The notes beneath the pieces were generated by a model. It made no database searches. It was not told the origin of the DNA and saw only the letters and a program-made list of their open reading frames with translations. From Pseudonocardia phyllosphaerae (lineage in GTDB: Bacteria; Actinomycetota; Actinomycetes; Mycobacteriales; Pseudonocardiaceae): DNA of 64,000 nt. Each line of letters begins with the position of its first letter. Position 1 is the first letter of the stretch. Of this stretch, positions 42,515 through 50,654 are shown one piece after another. The position numbers and the translations under genes are program-made. The DNA is taken from NCBI RefSeq assembly GCF_046546475.1, contig NZ_JBKGXS010000002.1, positions 558,001 to 622,000 on the forward strand. The letters run 5' to 3'.

Positions 42515-42799
42515 GTGAGCACCGACGAACCGTTCGAGGTCGAGTGCGCCACGAGCGGCACCACGGTCACTGTCGGCGCCGGTGAGAGCATCCTGACCGC
42601 CGTCGAGAACGCCGGGCTGAGCCCGGACTGGTCCTGCCGCCGCGGCGAGTGCGGCGCCTGCGAGGTACCGCTGCTGGCCGGGCGGGCCGAGCACCGCGAC
42701 TCCATCCTCGACGACGAGGAGCGGGCCGCGAACACCGCGATCTTCCCGTGCGTCTCCCGCGCCGAGCACGGCTGCCCGAGACTGGTCCTCGGGCTCTGA
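42515..42799 (+). CDS. [2Fe-2S] ferredoxin domain, PDR-type reductase C-terminus
   Basis: This 94-residue plant-type ferredoxin has the cluster ligands CRRGECGACEV and a distal Cys in FPCVSRA. The sequence from FEVECATSGTTVTVG to the end LVLGL is what phthalate-dioxygenase-reductase-type proteins carry at their C-terminus, normally after FMN and NAD domains. GTG 42515 with AGAGGA 5 bases upstream could make it a stand-alone ferredoxin. However, the upstream flavin domain is missing and neighbours are truncated, so it may be a remnant. Its stop codon lies inside a 15-base sequence shared with 53962-53976. Confidence 0.55.
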   Translation: MSTDEPFEVECATSGTTVTVGAGESILTAVENAGLSPDWSCRRGECGACEVPLLAGRAEHRDSILDDEERAANTAIFPCVSRAEHGCPRLVLGL

Positions 42800-42821
42800 G
42801 CTGCCCAGTCCTGTCAGATGC

Positions 42822-42872
42822 CCGGTGCGCGGCGACGGTCAGCGTGCCGTCCTCGCCGCGGCGCACGTCCCC
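42822..42872. repeat. 51-bp exact copy of the siderophore ABC ATPase 3' end
   Basis: Every base from 42822 to 42872 matches 54019-54069, which encodes the penultimate residues of the ATPase at 54010-54768, in the same orientation. A further 15-base match lies outside it (42792-42806 and 53962-53976) in the same order. It is non-coding at this site. Confidence 0.9.
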
Positions 42873-42925
42873 TACCGATCGGGGTGTCCATGCGGCGCCG
42901 GTCGACCTAGGGCCGACATCGGTGC

Positions 42926-43507
42926 TCAGCCGGCAGACTCGTTCAGCCAGCCGCGCAGGCTGCCGCAGAACGCGGCGAAGAGTCGTCGACTCACTTGTGC
43001 CTGGGTCAGTCCGACCGTGTCGAGCAGATCGAAGATCTCGCGGGGGTCGAACAGGATGTTCCACAAGAACGCCCCTTGCTCGCCTGGCTCGGGGAGCCCC
43101 AGCTCCGCCGCGGCGGCGGCGATGGGCTGCTGTACCGCTTCGACCTGGACCGCGATGTGACGTGCCCCTGCGCGCAGGCGGGCCAGGTAGCCCTCGGCCG
43201 AGCGGGTGTGCACCATGGAGCGGCCGTGCACCACGACCAGGCGCACCCACTCCGCGCACACTGCCTCGAGCAATCTCAGGCCGGTGAGGTCGCTGCGGCG
43301 GCTGAAGGTCAGCAGGCGTAGCCCGACATCGAACCGGTAGACGGCGAGGATGTCGTCGACGGAGGCGAAGTGTCGATAGGCGGTGGCCACGGCGACTTCG
43401 GCGCGTTCGGCCACCTCGGTCATCTTCACGGCGGTGCCGCGTTCGCCGGCCAGGTCTGCCGCGGCTTCGATGAGCCGTCGCCGGTTGCGTTCGGTGTCGC
43501 TGCGCAC
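42926..43507 (-). CDS. TetR/AcrR-family transcriptional regulator
   Basis: This roughly 193-residue protein has an N-terminal helix-turn-helix (RNRRRLIEAAADLAGERG, AERAEVAVATAYRHFASVDDILAVY) and a helical ligand domain ending in AFCGSLRGWLNESAG. GTG 43507 is preferred; an upstream GTG at 43654 would overlap the aminotransferase stop but would translate through a perfect terminator hairpin at 43598-43636. It is the last gene of the left arm of the catabolic block and may control the operons that share the GTTCTCA motif. Confidence 0.85.
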   Translation of the reverse strand: MRSDTERNRRRLIEAAADLAGERGTAVKMTEVAERAEVAVATAYRHFASVDDILAVYRFDVGLRLLTFSRRSDLTGLRLLEAVCAEWVRLVVVHGRSMVHTRSAEGYLARLRAGARHIAVQVEAVQQPIAAAAAELGLPEPGEQGAFLWNILFDPREIFDLLDTVGLTQAQVSRRLFAAFCGSLRGWLNESAG

Positions 43508-43597
43508 GCCGCGCCGTGCCCCCCGTCCCTGACCTGTGTTGTCGGCGCGCACCCCGGACGGGACGCTGCGGCCGCCTGGTTCGCCACGGTACCGGCG

Positions 43598-43636
43598 CCC
43601 GCTGGTGGCCGGGCGGGCCGCCCGGCCACCAGCGGG
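43598..43636 (-). terminator. 19-bp perfect hairpin after the aminotransferase
   Basis: 43598-43616 pairs exactly with 43618-43636 around a single-base loop, starting 14 bases downstream of the aminotransferase stop. It separates this gene from TetR. Confidence 0.85.
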
Positions 43637-43650
43637 AGGCTGTGAGTGGG

Positions 43651-44832
43651 TCACCGGCGCAGGTCGGCGAGCCCGTCGGCGAGTCGCTGCACCCCGGCGC
43701 GGATCGCGTCATCGGCGGCGGCGTAGGACAGTCGCAGGTGGAACTCGCCGTGCTCACCGAACTCGGATCCTGGGCGGACCGCGACGCCACGCTCACGCAG
43801 CTGTGTCACGACCTGGGCCGAGGGGAGGTCGAGGTCGTAGCGCGGGAACAGGTAGAACGCACCTTCGGGCACGCTCAGGGTCAGTCCGTCGATCGCAGCC
43901 AGGCCGTCGGACATGATCTCGCGGCGGCGGACGTAGGCCGCGCGCATGGCTGCGACGTCGTCGTCCGCTCCGTGCAGGGCGGCCAGTGCCGCGTCCTGTA
44001 CCGCGGTGTTCATCGATCCGTTGACGGTGTTGTGGATCCGGGCGGCTGCTGCGATCAGTGGCTGTGGACCCCAGAGGTAACCGACACGCCATCCGGTCAT
44101 GGCGTAGGTCTTGGAGAAGGTCTGGCAGTAGAGCGTGCGCTCGCGCAGGCCGGACACCTCGACCGCTGAGGTGAACGGTTCCGGGGTCCAGGTCAGGTCG
44201 GCGTAGGCCTCGTCGGACACGACGACGGTCTCGGTGCCCTCGAGCATCTGTGACAGCGCCTCCAGCTCGGCACGGGTGTGCACGATGCCGGTGGGGTTGC
44301 TCGGGTTGCAGAACACGAACACCGTGGCTCCGGGCAATGCCGCGGCGAGCCGGTCGAGGTCCCAGTGCAGGTCCGGGCCCAGCGGCACCGGAACCGGGAC
44401 ACCGCCGGCCATGCTGACCAGGTCGGCGTAGAGGGAGTAGGTCGGGTCCGGGAAGACGACCCGGTCGCCGGGGTTGACCAGCGACAGCAGTGCCGCGCCC
44501 AGACCGGCGGTGCCACCGTGTGTGATCAGGACGTCGGCCGGGGAGGCCTCGATGTGGGTGCGTGCTCCGATGCGGCGGGCCAGTTCCTCGCGCAGCGCGG
44601 GTTCGCCCAGCAGCGGGGAGTAGTGGGTGCGTCCGGTGCGTAGTGCCTGTTCGGCGGCACTGACGACCGCGGCGGGGGTGTCGAAGTCGGGTTCGCCCAT
44701 CGCGAGCGAGACCAGGTCGCCCGAGGACTGGGGTTGCTGCACGCGGCGCGAGGCGGCCGCGATGCGGTTGACGGCGTCGGAGGGGGCGTCGGCGAACGAC
44801 GGGGCGGTGGACGAAGCGGTACTGGTCGACAT
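43651..44832 (-). CDS. Class I/II pyridoxal-phosphate aminotransferase
   Basis: This 393-residue PLP enzyme of the aspartate-aminotransferase superfamily has a GDRVVFPDPTYSLY segment, NPSNPTG near residue 173, the Schiff-base Lys in TFSKTYAMTGWRVGY near 239, and a C-terminal substrate-binding Arg in HLRLSYAA. The ATG at 44832 has GGGAG upstream. The next gene upstream, an SDR, lies 39 bases away on the same strand, so the two are likely cotranscribed. The substrate may be an amino acid formed or consumed by the block, such as glutamate from 5-oxoproline; this is inference. Confidence 0.9.
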   Translation of the reverse strand: MSTSTASSTAPSFADAPSDAVNRIAAASRRVQQPQSSGDLVSLAMGEPDFDTPAAVVSAAEQALRTGRTHYSPLLGEPALREELARRIGARTHIEASPADVLITHGGTAGLGAALLSLVNPGDRVVFPDPTYSLYADLVSMAGGVPVPVPLGPDLHWDLDRLAAALPGATVFVFCNPSNPTGIVHTRAELEALSQMLEGTETVVVSDEAYADLTWTPEPFTSAVEVSGLRERTLYCQTFSKTYAMTGWRVGYLWGPQPLIAAAARIHNTVNGSMNTAVQDAALAALHGADDDVAAMRAAYVRRREIMSDGLAAIDGLTLSVPEGAFYLFPRYDLDLPSAQVVTQLRERGVAVRPGSEFGEHGEFHLRLSYAAADDAIRAGVQRLADGLADLRR

Positions 44833-44871
44833 GCTCGGGTCTCCCGGGTCGGGGTGCTCAGGGATGGGTGG

Positions 44872-45654
44872 TCACGAGGTCGGTGCGCCCACTCCGCGGC
44901 TGATCTCGAGGTCGGTGGCGGTGTCGCGTTGGCGGGTCGGGGCGACGACGATCTCCTGCAGCACGACTCGTTGCGGCAGCACCACTGCGAGCCGGATGGC
45001 CTCGGCGACGTCCTCGGGCTGGACCATCGCGGCTCGCTCCTGCGGTTCCGGGGGCCGGGCGCGGTTGTCGAGGATGGGGGTGTCCGCCTCGCCCGGCAGG
45101 ACGGTGATCGCGCGTAGGCCATCGTTGCGGAAGGTGTTGTGCAGGAAGGTCATGAAGTTGCGGACTCCGGCCTTGGCCGCGCCGTAGGCGGCACCGCCGA
45201 GCAGGTTGGGGTTGACCGCGGCCAGAGAGGAGACGGTGACGATGGTGCCGGTGCCGCGATCGAGCATGTCGGGCAGCACTGCCTGACAGAGCCGGAACAC
45301 CGCATCGAGGTTGACGTCGAGGACTTCGCGCCATTCCTCGTGTGGCAGGTACTGCGGGTTCAGCACGGTCGATGCGCTGCCGGCGTTGTTGACCACGATG
45401 TCGATCGGGCCGTGTTCGGCGCGTACGCGCGCGAGCGTCGTGGTCAGCGCGACGTGGTCGGTGATGTCGATCGCGACCGCCGAGGCCGTTCCGCCGGCCG
45501 CGCGGATCTGCTCGGCGGCGGCCTCGATCGGTTCCGGGCGGCGCCCGACGAGCACGACGGCGGCGCCCTCGGCGGCCAGCAGCCGTGCGGTCTCGCGACC
45601 CATTCCGCTACCCGCGCCGGTAACCAGCGCCGTGCGCCCGGAGAGGGTGCCCAC
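44872..45654 (-). CDS. Short-chain dehydrogenase/reductase (SDR)
   Basis: This 260-residue NAD(P)-dependent oxidoreductase has cofactor motif TGAGSGMG near residue 13, NNAG near 88, catalytic Ser in TVSSLA and YGAAK near 157. GTG 45654 directly follows a GAGGAGGAG ribosome binding site. It starts the minus-strand operon SDR-aminotransferase. A perfect palindrome lies 36 bases upstream of the start and overlaps the 3' end of pxpC. The substrate is unknown. Confidence 0.9.
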   Translation of the reverse strand: MGTLSGRTALVTGAGSGMGRETARLLAAEGAAVVLVGRRPEPIEAAAEQIRAAGGTASAVAIDITDHVALTTTLARVRAEHGPIDIVVNNAGSASTVLNPQYLPHEEWREVLDVNLDAVFRLCQAVLPDMLDRGTGTIVTVSSLAAVNPNLLGGAAYGAAKAGVRNFMTFLHNTFRNDGLRAITVLPGEADTPILDNRARPPEPQERAAMVQPEDVAEAIRLAVVLPQRVVLQEIVVAPTRQRDTATDLEISRGVGAPTS

Positions 45655-45689
45655 TACTCCTCCTCCTCCAAAATACGAATATCTTCGCA

Positions 45690-45709
45690 ATTGAGACTAC
45701 GTTCTCAAT
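45690..45709. promoter_or_regulatory. Palindromic operator candidate upstream of the SDR operon
   Basis: ATTGAGA (45690-45696) and TCTCAAT (45703-45709) form a perfect inverted repeat with a 6-base centre, overlapping the end of pxpC. The half site GTTCTCA recurs at 49760-49766 and inverted at 49947-49953 in the other divergent control region of this block. Confidence 0.5.
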
Positions 45710-46697
45710 AGCTGTGGTGACAAGGGCCGGGCAGGCCGAGTGCGGCCCAGGCGTCGGCCGCAGCGCGTTCCAGAGCTCGCAGGCCGGTCTCCTGCTCGGC
45801 TGCGCGGTGCACGGCGGTGGCCCTGTCGACCCAGCGGAACCGCAGTGTCTGTCCCGGGCCGGCTTGGCCGAGCAGGGGCAGACTGGCCCGGGTGGCGACC
45901 CCCACGATCGGGTATCCAGCGGTCAGGGTGCGGTAGCGGCCCAGCACGATGAGCTCGTCGACGTGGGGGATCTCGAGGGCTCCGATGGGTACGCCGTGCG
46001 AGACGACTTCCGTGTCGTCGTCGGGATGTTTGACCGGTCCCTCGAGGCGCAGGCCGACATGATTCGAGCGGGGCGTCACGATGTAGGCCGAATCCGCTAC
46101 CAGCTCGCGCAGACCGGGTACCGGCACGTCGTCGACCGCGACGACGTCGATCGGCGTTCCGGCGGGGGCCGGCGTCGGGACCGGTGGCCGCAGCAGGATC
46201 TGCCCGAAGTGGCCGTGGCGGAATCCGGTCCATGCCGACTGGACCCGTACTTCGTCACCCGAGGCGAGGACCTGGCCGAATCCCATCCGGGCGTCCGGTG
46301 CGACGCTGCCGAGGAAGCGCGGGGCCTCGATCCGGCCGTGGATCGCGAGGTAGGTCCGGGTGCCATGGTGCAGTGCATGCACACGAAGCTCGTGGCCGGC
46401 GGGGACCAGTACGGGGGTGCGGCAGCGTGTCGGCACACCGCCGACGGTGACGGTGGCGTCGGCGCCGGTCAGTGCGACCAGCACTTCCCGTTCGGGGACC
46501 ACCGCCAGTCCCGGGCCGAGTGTCTCCAGTAGCGGCGCCCCACGGGGGTTGCCCACGAGCAGGTTTGCCACGGCTGCCGACTGCTGGTCGGCGGCCCCGC
46601 CGGTGGGGACGCCGAGGCGTTCGGAGTCGCGGCGTCCCAGGTCCTGATGGGTGGTGGCCCAGCCGGATCCGGTCACCTCGAGCGCGACGGTGATCAC
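45705..46697 (-). CDS. pxpC: 5-oxoprolinase subunit C / biotin-dependent carboxyltransferase family
   Basis: This 330-residue protein of the AHS2/urea-amidolyase-related family pairs with PxpB and PxpA to form an ATP-dependent bacterial 5-oxoprolinase (5-oxoproline plus ATP to glutamate). The hallmarks are GWATTHQDLGRRDSERLGVPTGGA near the N-terminus, GPKH-type EGPVKHPDDD, and SHGVPIGALEIPHV. GTG 46697 overlaps the pxpB stop (GTGA), so the two are coupled. The gene order B-C-A, in transcription A-B-C, is the usual one. Confidence 0.9.
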   Translation of the reverse strand: MITVALEVTGSGWATTHQDLGRRDSERLGVPTGGAADQQSAAVANLLVGNPRGAPLLETLGPGLAVVPEREVLVALTGADATVTVGGVPTRCRTPVLVPAGHELRVHALHHGTRTYLAIHGRIEAPRFLGSVAPDARMGFGQVLASGDEVRVQSAWTGFRHGHFGQILLRPPVPTPAPAGTPIDVVAVDDVPVPGLRELVADSAYIVTPRSNHVGLRLEGPVKHPDDDTEVVSHGVPIGALEIPHVDELIVLGRYRTLTAGYPIVGVATRASLPLLGQAGPGQTLRFRWVDRATAVHRAAEQETGLRALERAAADAWAALGLPGPCHHSY

Positions 46698-47434
46698 CGT
46701 GTGGCTCCCTCGGGCAGCAGGAAGGTGCCGGCGAGCGCGGCCGCGCCGGTGGTGTCGAGCGGCTCGAATCGTGCGGTGTCGCCGGGGGTGAAGGCGGCGG
46801 GGTCGGCGCGGGTGATGTCGACGATCGTGTGCGGTGTCGCCCCGATCACTCGCCATCCCGACGGCCCCGGGAAGGGTTGGATCACCGCACCGGTCCCGGC
46901 GACCATGACGGCTCCCGGTGCGACGTCGGTGCGCGGCTCTGCGCGCCGCCGGATCGGGCGGGGCACCTGCAGTCCGTCCATCATCGGGGCCATCGCTGCT
47001 GCGAGCAGCGCGATCGTGAACCGCGACCCGGTCACGGCCGCGACGAGGTCGTCGTTGGTGAGGCCGAGCTCCTCGGCCACCTCGTCGAGGTCGGGACCGG
47101 CCGAACCGCCGAACACCATCGGGATCACGAACTCTCGCGGTGTCTGTGTGGGGGCGATGGTGTCGTGGCCGGTCTCGGCGAGCAGTCGTACGGCCCAGCC
47201 CATGTGTTCGGGGCCGGTCATCAGCGGGTCGAAGCCGATCAGCAGAGATTCCAGACCGGCGACGATGTCGAGCACGCCGACCGGGCGCCGGGACAGCAGG
47301 AGTTCCCGGAGCCGGCGGACCGTGGTCCTGCGCGCGGCCGGGTCCGGGTCCGACGGTTCCACCATGACCGCCGCGTCCCCGTAAGGACGGACGCTCACGG
47401 TGGGGACCGGCCCCGTCTGGGCACCCGTTGTCAT
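46694..47434 (-). CDS. pxpB: 5-oxoprolinase subunit B / AHS1 family
   Basis: This 246-residue protein matches allophanate-hydrolase-subunit-1-type PxpB: PYGDAAVMVEPSD near the N-terminus, a central LESLLIGFDPL, FVIPMVFGGSAGPDLDEVAEELGL, and the C-terminal TPHTIVDITRADPAAFTPGD. It acts with PxpC and PxpA on 5-oxoproline in the cytoplasm. The ribosome binding site is GAGGGCGAG. It is 45 bases downstream of pxpA. Confidence 0.9.
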   Translation of the reverse strand: MTTGAQTGPVPTVSVRPYGDAAVMVEPSDPDPAARRTTVRRLRELLLSRRPVGVLDIVAGLESLLIGFDPLMTGPEHMGWAVRLLAETGHDTIAPTQTPREFVIPMVFGGSAGPDLDEVAEELGLTNDDLVAAVTGSRFTIALLAAAMAPMMDGLQVPRPIRRRAEPRTDVAPGAVMVAGTGAVIQPFPGPSGWRVIGATPHTIVDITRADPAAFTPGDTARFEPLDTTGAAALAGTFLLPEGATR

Positions 47435-47478
47435 CTCGCCCTCTCGTCGTCCGCCGCTGCTGCGTCGCTCGTTGGTAC

Positions 47479-48285
47479 TCAGCCCTCGAGCGCTGGTTGC
47501 GTCTTGTTCGCGAGCACCTCGACCAGCCCGGCTGCGCGTACGCCGGCAGCGTCGAGTGCAGCGCGCAGCGCACGGCCGTTGTCGAGCACCAGTGGGTGGT
47601 CGCCGTGCAGCAGCAGCACGTCGGCGTCGTGCCCGAGTGGGACGTCCTCGCCATCGACCGAGGTGACCGTGCCCTGGGTGACCACCTGCACCGCGCGGCG
47701 CCCGACCAGTTCCGGGTCGTGGATCAGACCGCCGGGGTGCGAGCGTGCGACAGGCATACCGTCGGCGCCGTAGCCGCGGTCGGCCAGGAACACGTAGCCG
47801 ACCTTCAGGTCGCGCTTGCGGGCCTCCTCGGCGAGCACGCCGCGTTGGCACACGACGATGTAGTCGCGGTCGTAGGCCGCGACGGCGTCGGTGATCGCCC
47901 GGGCGTGCACCCGGTCGGTCTGGGCGATCGAGCCCATCCGGCCGTGGGGAGCGACGTGGCTGATCGTGCCGCCGTGGGCTCGGGCGAACGCGTCGAGGGC
48001 ACCGATCTGGTAGAGCACGTCGGTGCGGATCTCCTCCTCGGTCGCCTCGATGAGTCGGCGTCCGAATCCGACGAGGTCGGGGTAGCCGGGGTGTGCCCCC
48101 AGCTCGATGCCGCGGGCCACGCACTCGGCGACCGTGCGATCGATGACGCGCGGGTCTCCGCCATGGAAACCGCAGGCGATGTTGGACGAGGTGACGTTGC
48201 TGTAGAGCGCTTCGTCGTCGCCGATCGTGTAGTTGCCGAAGCTCTCGCCGAGGTCGGCGACGACGGCCACCGTGGGTGGTGCCAT
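47479..48285 (-). CDS. pxpA: 5-oxoprolinase subunit A (LamB/YcsF family)
   Basis: This 268-residue LamB/YcsF protein has VADLGESFGNYTIGDDEAL at the N-terminus, NIACGFHGGDP near residue 35, and IELGAHPGYPD and SHVAPHGRM further on, all family hallmarks; LLLHGDHPLV lies near the C-terminus. PxpA is the ring-opening component of 5-oxoprolinase. The MHS transporter just upstream in the same operon may import the substrate, such as 5-oxoproline or a relative. The ribosome binding site is GGAGAG. Confidence 0.92.
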   Translation of the reverse strand: MAPPTVAVVADLGESFGNYTIGDDEALYSNVTSSNIACGFHGGDPRVIDRTVAECVARGIELGAHPGYPDLVGFGRRLIEATEEEIRTDVLYQIGALDAFARAHGGTISHVAPHGRMGSIAQTDRVHARAITDAVAAYDRDYIVVCQRGVLAEEARKRDLKVGYVFLADRGYGADGMPVARSHPGGLIHDPELVGRRAVQVVTQGTVTSVDGEDVPLGHDADVLLLHGDHPLVLDNGRALRAALDAAGVRAAGLVEVLANKTQPALEG

Positions 48286-48316
48286 GGATCTCTCCTCGCG
48301 GGGTGTGGAATCGGGC

Positions 48317-49654
48317 TCAGCTGACCTCGAGCGGGCGGCCCTTGGTCTCGCGAACGAACGACAGTGCCACCAGCGTGATGAGCGCTGCCACGATGGCGGC
48401 GTAGGCGGGGATCAGGTTGGAGCCGGTGGACCCGATCAGGGCGGTCATGACCAGCGGCGCACTGCCGCCGAAGATGATCGTCGAGATGCTGAAGCCGATG
48501 CTGTAGGCCGAGTAGCGCACGCTGGTCGGGAACATCTCCGCGAGGACGGTGTGGATGGTCGCTGCGTGCCCGGAGAACGCGATCGCCATGACCGTGGCGC
48601 CGATCGCGGCGAGCACGAACTGCCCGCTCGCGATGAGCAGGAACATCGGGTAGGCGAGCACGCCGCTGGCGATCGCGGACGCGTAGAGCACGGGCTTGCG
48701 ACCGAGCCGGTCCGAGACCCGGGCGGCGAGTGGGATGCAGATGATGATCGCCACCAGGCTGATCGCGGTGACCAGGAGAGCCTGCAGCATCGTGAAGTTC
48801 ACCCCGTCGCCGAGCGAGGTCTTCAAGTACGTCGGCATGTAGGTGAACAGCAGGTAGTAGCCGGGACCATTGAGTGCGGGCAGGAACACCGTCAGCAGGA
48901 TCGCCAGCAGGTGGCGCCGGGAGGTGAACGCCTCCCGCAACGGGTTGGTCAAGGTCGTGTTCTGCTCGCGGGCGGCCTGGAAGACCGGGGTCTCCTCGAG
49001 CCGGCGGCGGATGTAGAAGCCGATGTAGCCCAGTGGCACAGCGAGCAGGAACGGGACGCGCCAGGCCCACGAGGTCATCGTCTCGTCACCGAGCACCACG
49101 ATCAGGAACGCGGAGAACGCACTGCCGAACATCAGCGCCACGAACGAGCCGACGGCGACGAAGCTCATCCGGAAGTTCCGTTCGCCGTCGGGGGCGTACT
49201 CACCGACGAACGACATCGCGCCGGCGACCTCTCCACCGGCGGAGAAGCCCTGCAGCACCCGCAGCGCGAGCAGCAGGATCGGCGCCGCGATCCCGATGGT
49301 CTCGGTCGAGGGCAGCAGGCCGATCGCCGCGGTGGACGTCGAGATCAGCAGCAGCAGGATCGCCAGCAGGGTGCGGCGGCCGAGCCGGTCACCGAGGTAT
49401 CCGCAGATGAGCCCGCCGAAGGGCCGGGCCACGAAGCTGACCAGGAAGCCGACATTGGCCAGGAACAGACTGCCGGCCTCGGCTCCACCGGCGAGGTTCA
49501 CCGCCAGGTAGGTGACCAGCAGGCCGTAGATGCCGTAGTCGTACCACTCCACGAAGGAACCGATGGCGCCGGCGACGGTAGCCCGGCGGACCGTCCCCTC
49601 GTCGGGCCTGGTCACGCCGGTACTACCCGCGTCGACACGATCTGAGGTTGTCAT
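48317..49654 (-). CDS. MHS-family MFS transporter (metabolite:H+ symporter)
   Basis: This 445-residue, twelve-helix transporter of the metabolite:H+ symporter family has the signature GSFVEWYDYGIYG in helix 1, RPFGGLICGYLGDRLGRR after helix 2, GFSAGGEVAGA in helix 4 and EMFPTSVRYSAYS in helix 10. Members take up organic acids such as citrate, alpha-ketoglutarate and shikimate. It starts the minus-strand operon with pxpA-pxpB-pxpC downstream, so the substrate may be a cyclic amide or sugar acid. The divergent control region at 49655-50006 separates it from the RraA operon. Confidence 0.92.
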   Translation of the reverse strand: MTTSDRVDAGSTGVTRPDEGTVRRATVAGAIGSFVEWYDYGIYGLLVTYLAVNLAGGAEAGSLFLANVGFLVSFVARPFGGLICGYLGDRLGRRTLLAILLLLISTSTAAIGLLPSTETIGIAAPILLLALRVLQGFSAGGEVAGAMSFVGEYAPDGERNFRMSFVAVGSFVALMFGSAFSAFLIVVLGDETMTSWAWRVPFLLAVPLGYIGFYIRRRLEETPVFQAAREQNTTLTNPLREAFTSRRHLLAILLTVFLPALNGPGYYLLFTYMPTYLKTSLGDGVNFTMLQALLVTAISLVAIIICIPLAARVSDRLGRKPVLYASAIASGVLAYPMFLLIASGQFVLAAIGATVMAIAFSGHAATIHTVLAEMFPTSVRYSAYSIGFSISTIIFGGSAPLVMTALIGSTGSNLIPAYAAIVAALITLVALSFVRETKGRPLEVS

Positions 49655-50006
49655 GGGTGTTCACCTTCGAGATCGAGGGGTCCGTCGTTGGATCCCTACC
49701 GATGGATGGTGGTCCGTACGGCCGGTCGTCGCCCGTCCACGGAGCAGTACTGCGACTCTGTTCTCATCTGAGGCTATGGTCTCTTTTTTAGTCGGGTCAA
49801 GAGCGACGCCAACACCCACATGTAACGTCTCGGTTTCCAGGAGTCCGACCGTCGCCCGACCCATCATTCCCGGTCGGCACGCCGATCCGCCCACGAACTG
49901 GACTTGCCCGACGACCGACGAAGCGGCACCATCAGCCGCACAAATCTGAGAACACGGTCGCACTTCACTCGCGCTGGCCGACGCACGGCACCCTACGGAG
50001 GCATCG
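49655..50006. promoter_or_regulatory. Divergent control region of the catabolic block
   Basis: This 352-base, gene-free, relatively A+T-rich region separates the MHS transporter operon (minus) and the RraA operon (plus). It contains TGTTCTCA at 49759-49766 and its inverse TGAGAACA at 49947-49954, resembling the half sites of the palindrome at 45690-45709, plus a run of T at 49784-49789. Confidence 0.6.
49771..49800 (-). promoter_or_regulatory. Predicted minus-strand promoter for the MHS/pxp operon
   Basis: TTGACC (49800-49795) and TAGCCT (49776-49771) are spaced by 18 bases on the minus strand. The GTTCTCA half site lies just downstream at the presumed transcription start. Confidence 0.45.
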
Positions 50007-50654
50007 ATGTCGAGTACGTCCCAGGACAACGTGCGGGTGGCACCCGCGTGGGCGCGCGTCGCACCCGAGGTGCTGCAACGGCTGGGTGCGCACAGCACTG
50101 CCAATCTCGGTGACGGCCTGGACCGGCTCAACATCGCCGACGGCGGCATCGCCCCGATCTGGCCCGGAGCCCGCGCGGTCGGTACGGCGCTGCCGGTGCT
50201 GACCGTGGCGGGAGACAACAAGGCCGTCATCGCCGCGCTGGACCACATCCGTCCCGGCGACCTGGTGGTGATCAATGCCCTGGGCCACGACGGACGTGCC
50301 ATCCTCGGGGACAACCTCGCCCAGCGGTTCGCGGCGTTCGGGGCGACCGGCGCTGTCGTCGACGGCTACGTGCGCGACCGCGCGATCATCGAGGAGCTCG
50401 GCGTCCCGGTCTTCGCCCGCGGGCTGACCCCGGCCGGACCGTTCAAGAATGGGCCGGGCGCGATCGGTGAGCCCGTCGCGATCGGCGGAGTCGTGGTCCA
50501 CCCGGGCGACCTCGTGGTGGCCGACGGCGACGGTGTCATCGTCATCCCGCCGCACCGGGTGGAGGAGGCGCTCACCGGGGTCGAGGCGATCGTCGCCCGC
50601 GAGGCCGCCCTCGACGCCGAGGTCGCCGGGCTGCGCGCACGGGCCGCCGGGTGA
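50007..50654 (+). CDS. RraA-family aldolase-like protein
   Basis: This 215-residue protein of the RraA / 4-hydroxy-4-methyl-2-oxoglutarate aldolase family has metal- and substrate-binding motifs: GDNLAQRFAAFGATGAVVDGYVRD (Gly-rich plus D-G-x-x-R-D) and a C-terminal GDLVVADGDGVIVIP. Members retro-aldol cleave 2-oxo acids or regulate RNase E; in a sugar-acid operon the aldolase role is more likely. Strong CGGAGG ribosome binding site. It is the first gene of a four-gene plus-strand operon, with the next gene starting at its stop (GTGA). Confidence 0.87.
   Translation: MSSTSQDNVRVAPAWARVAPEVLQRLGAHSTANLGDGLDRLNIADGGIAPIWPGARAVGTALPVLTVAGDNKAVIAALDHIRPGDLVVINALGHDGRAILGDNLAQRFAAFGATGAVVDGYVRDRAIIEELGVPVFARGLTPAGPFKNGPGAIGEPVAIGGVVVHPGDLVVADGDGVIVIPPHRVEEALTGVEAIVAREAALDAEVAGLRARAAG

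Noticed and set aside
42567..43796. A 409-residue minus-strand frame across TetR
   Set aside because: It carries the ATPase-tail peptide from the 51-bp copy but otherwise reads a shadow frame of TetR; the 51 bp is a DNA remnant, not a gene.
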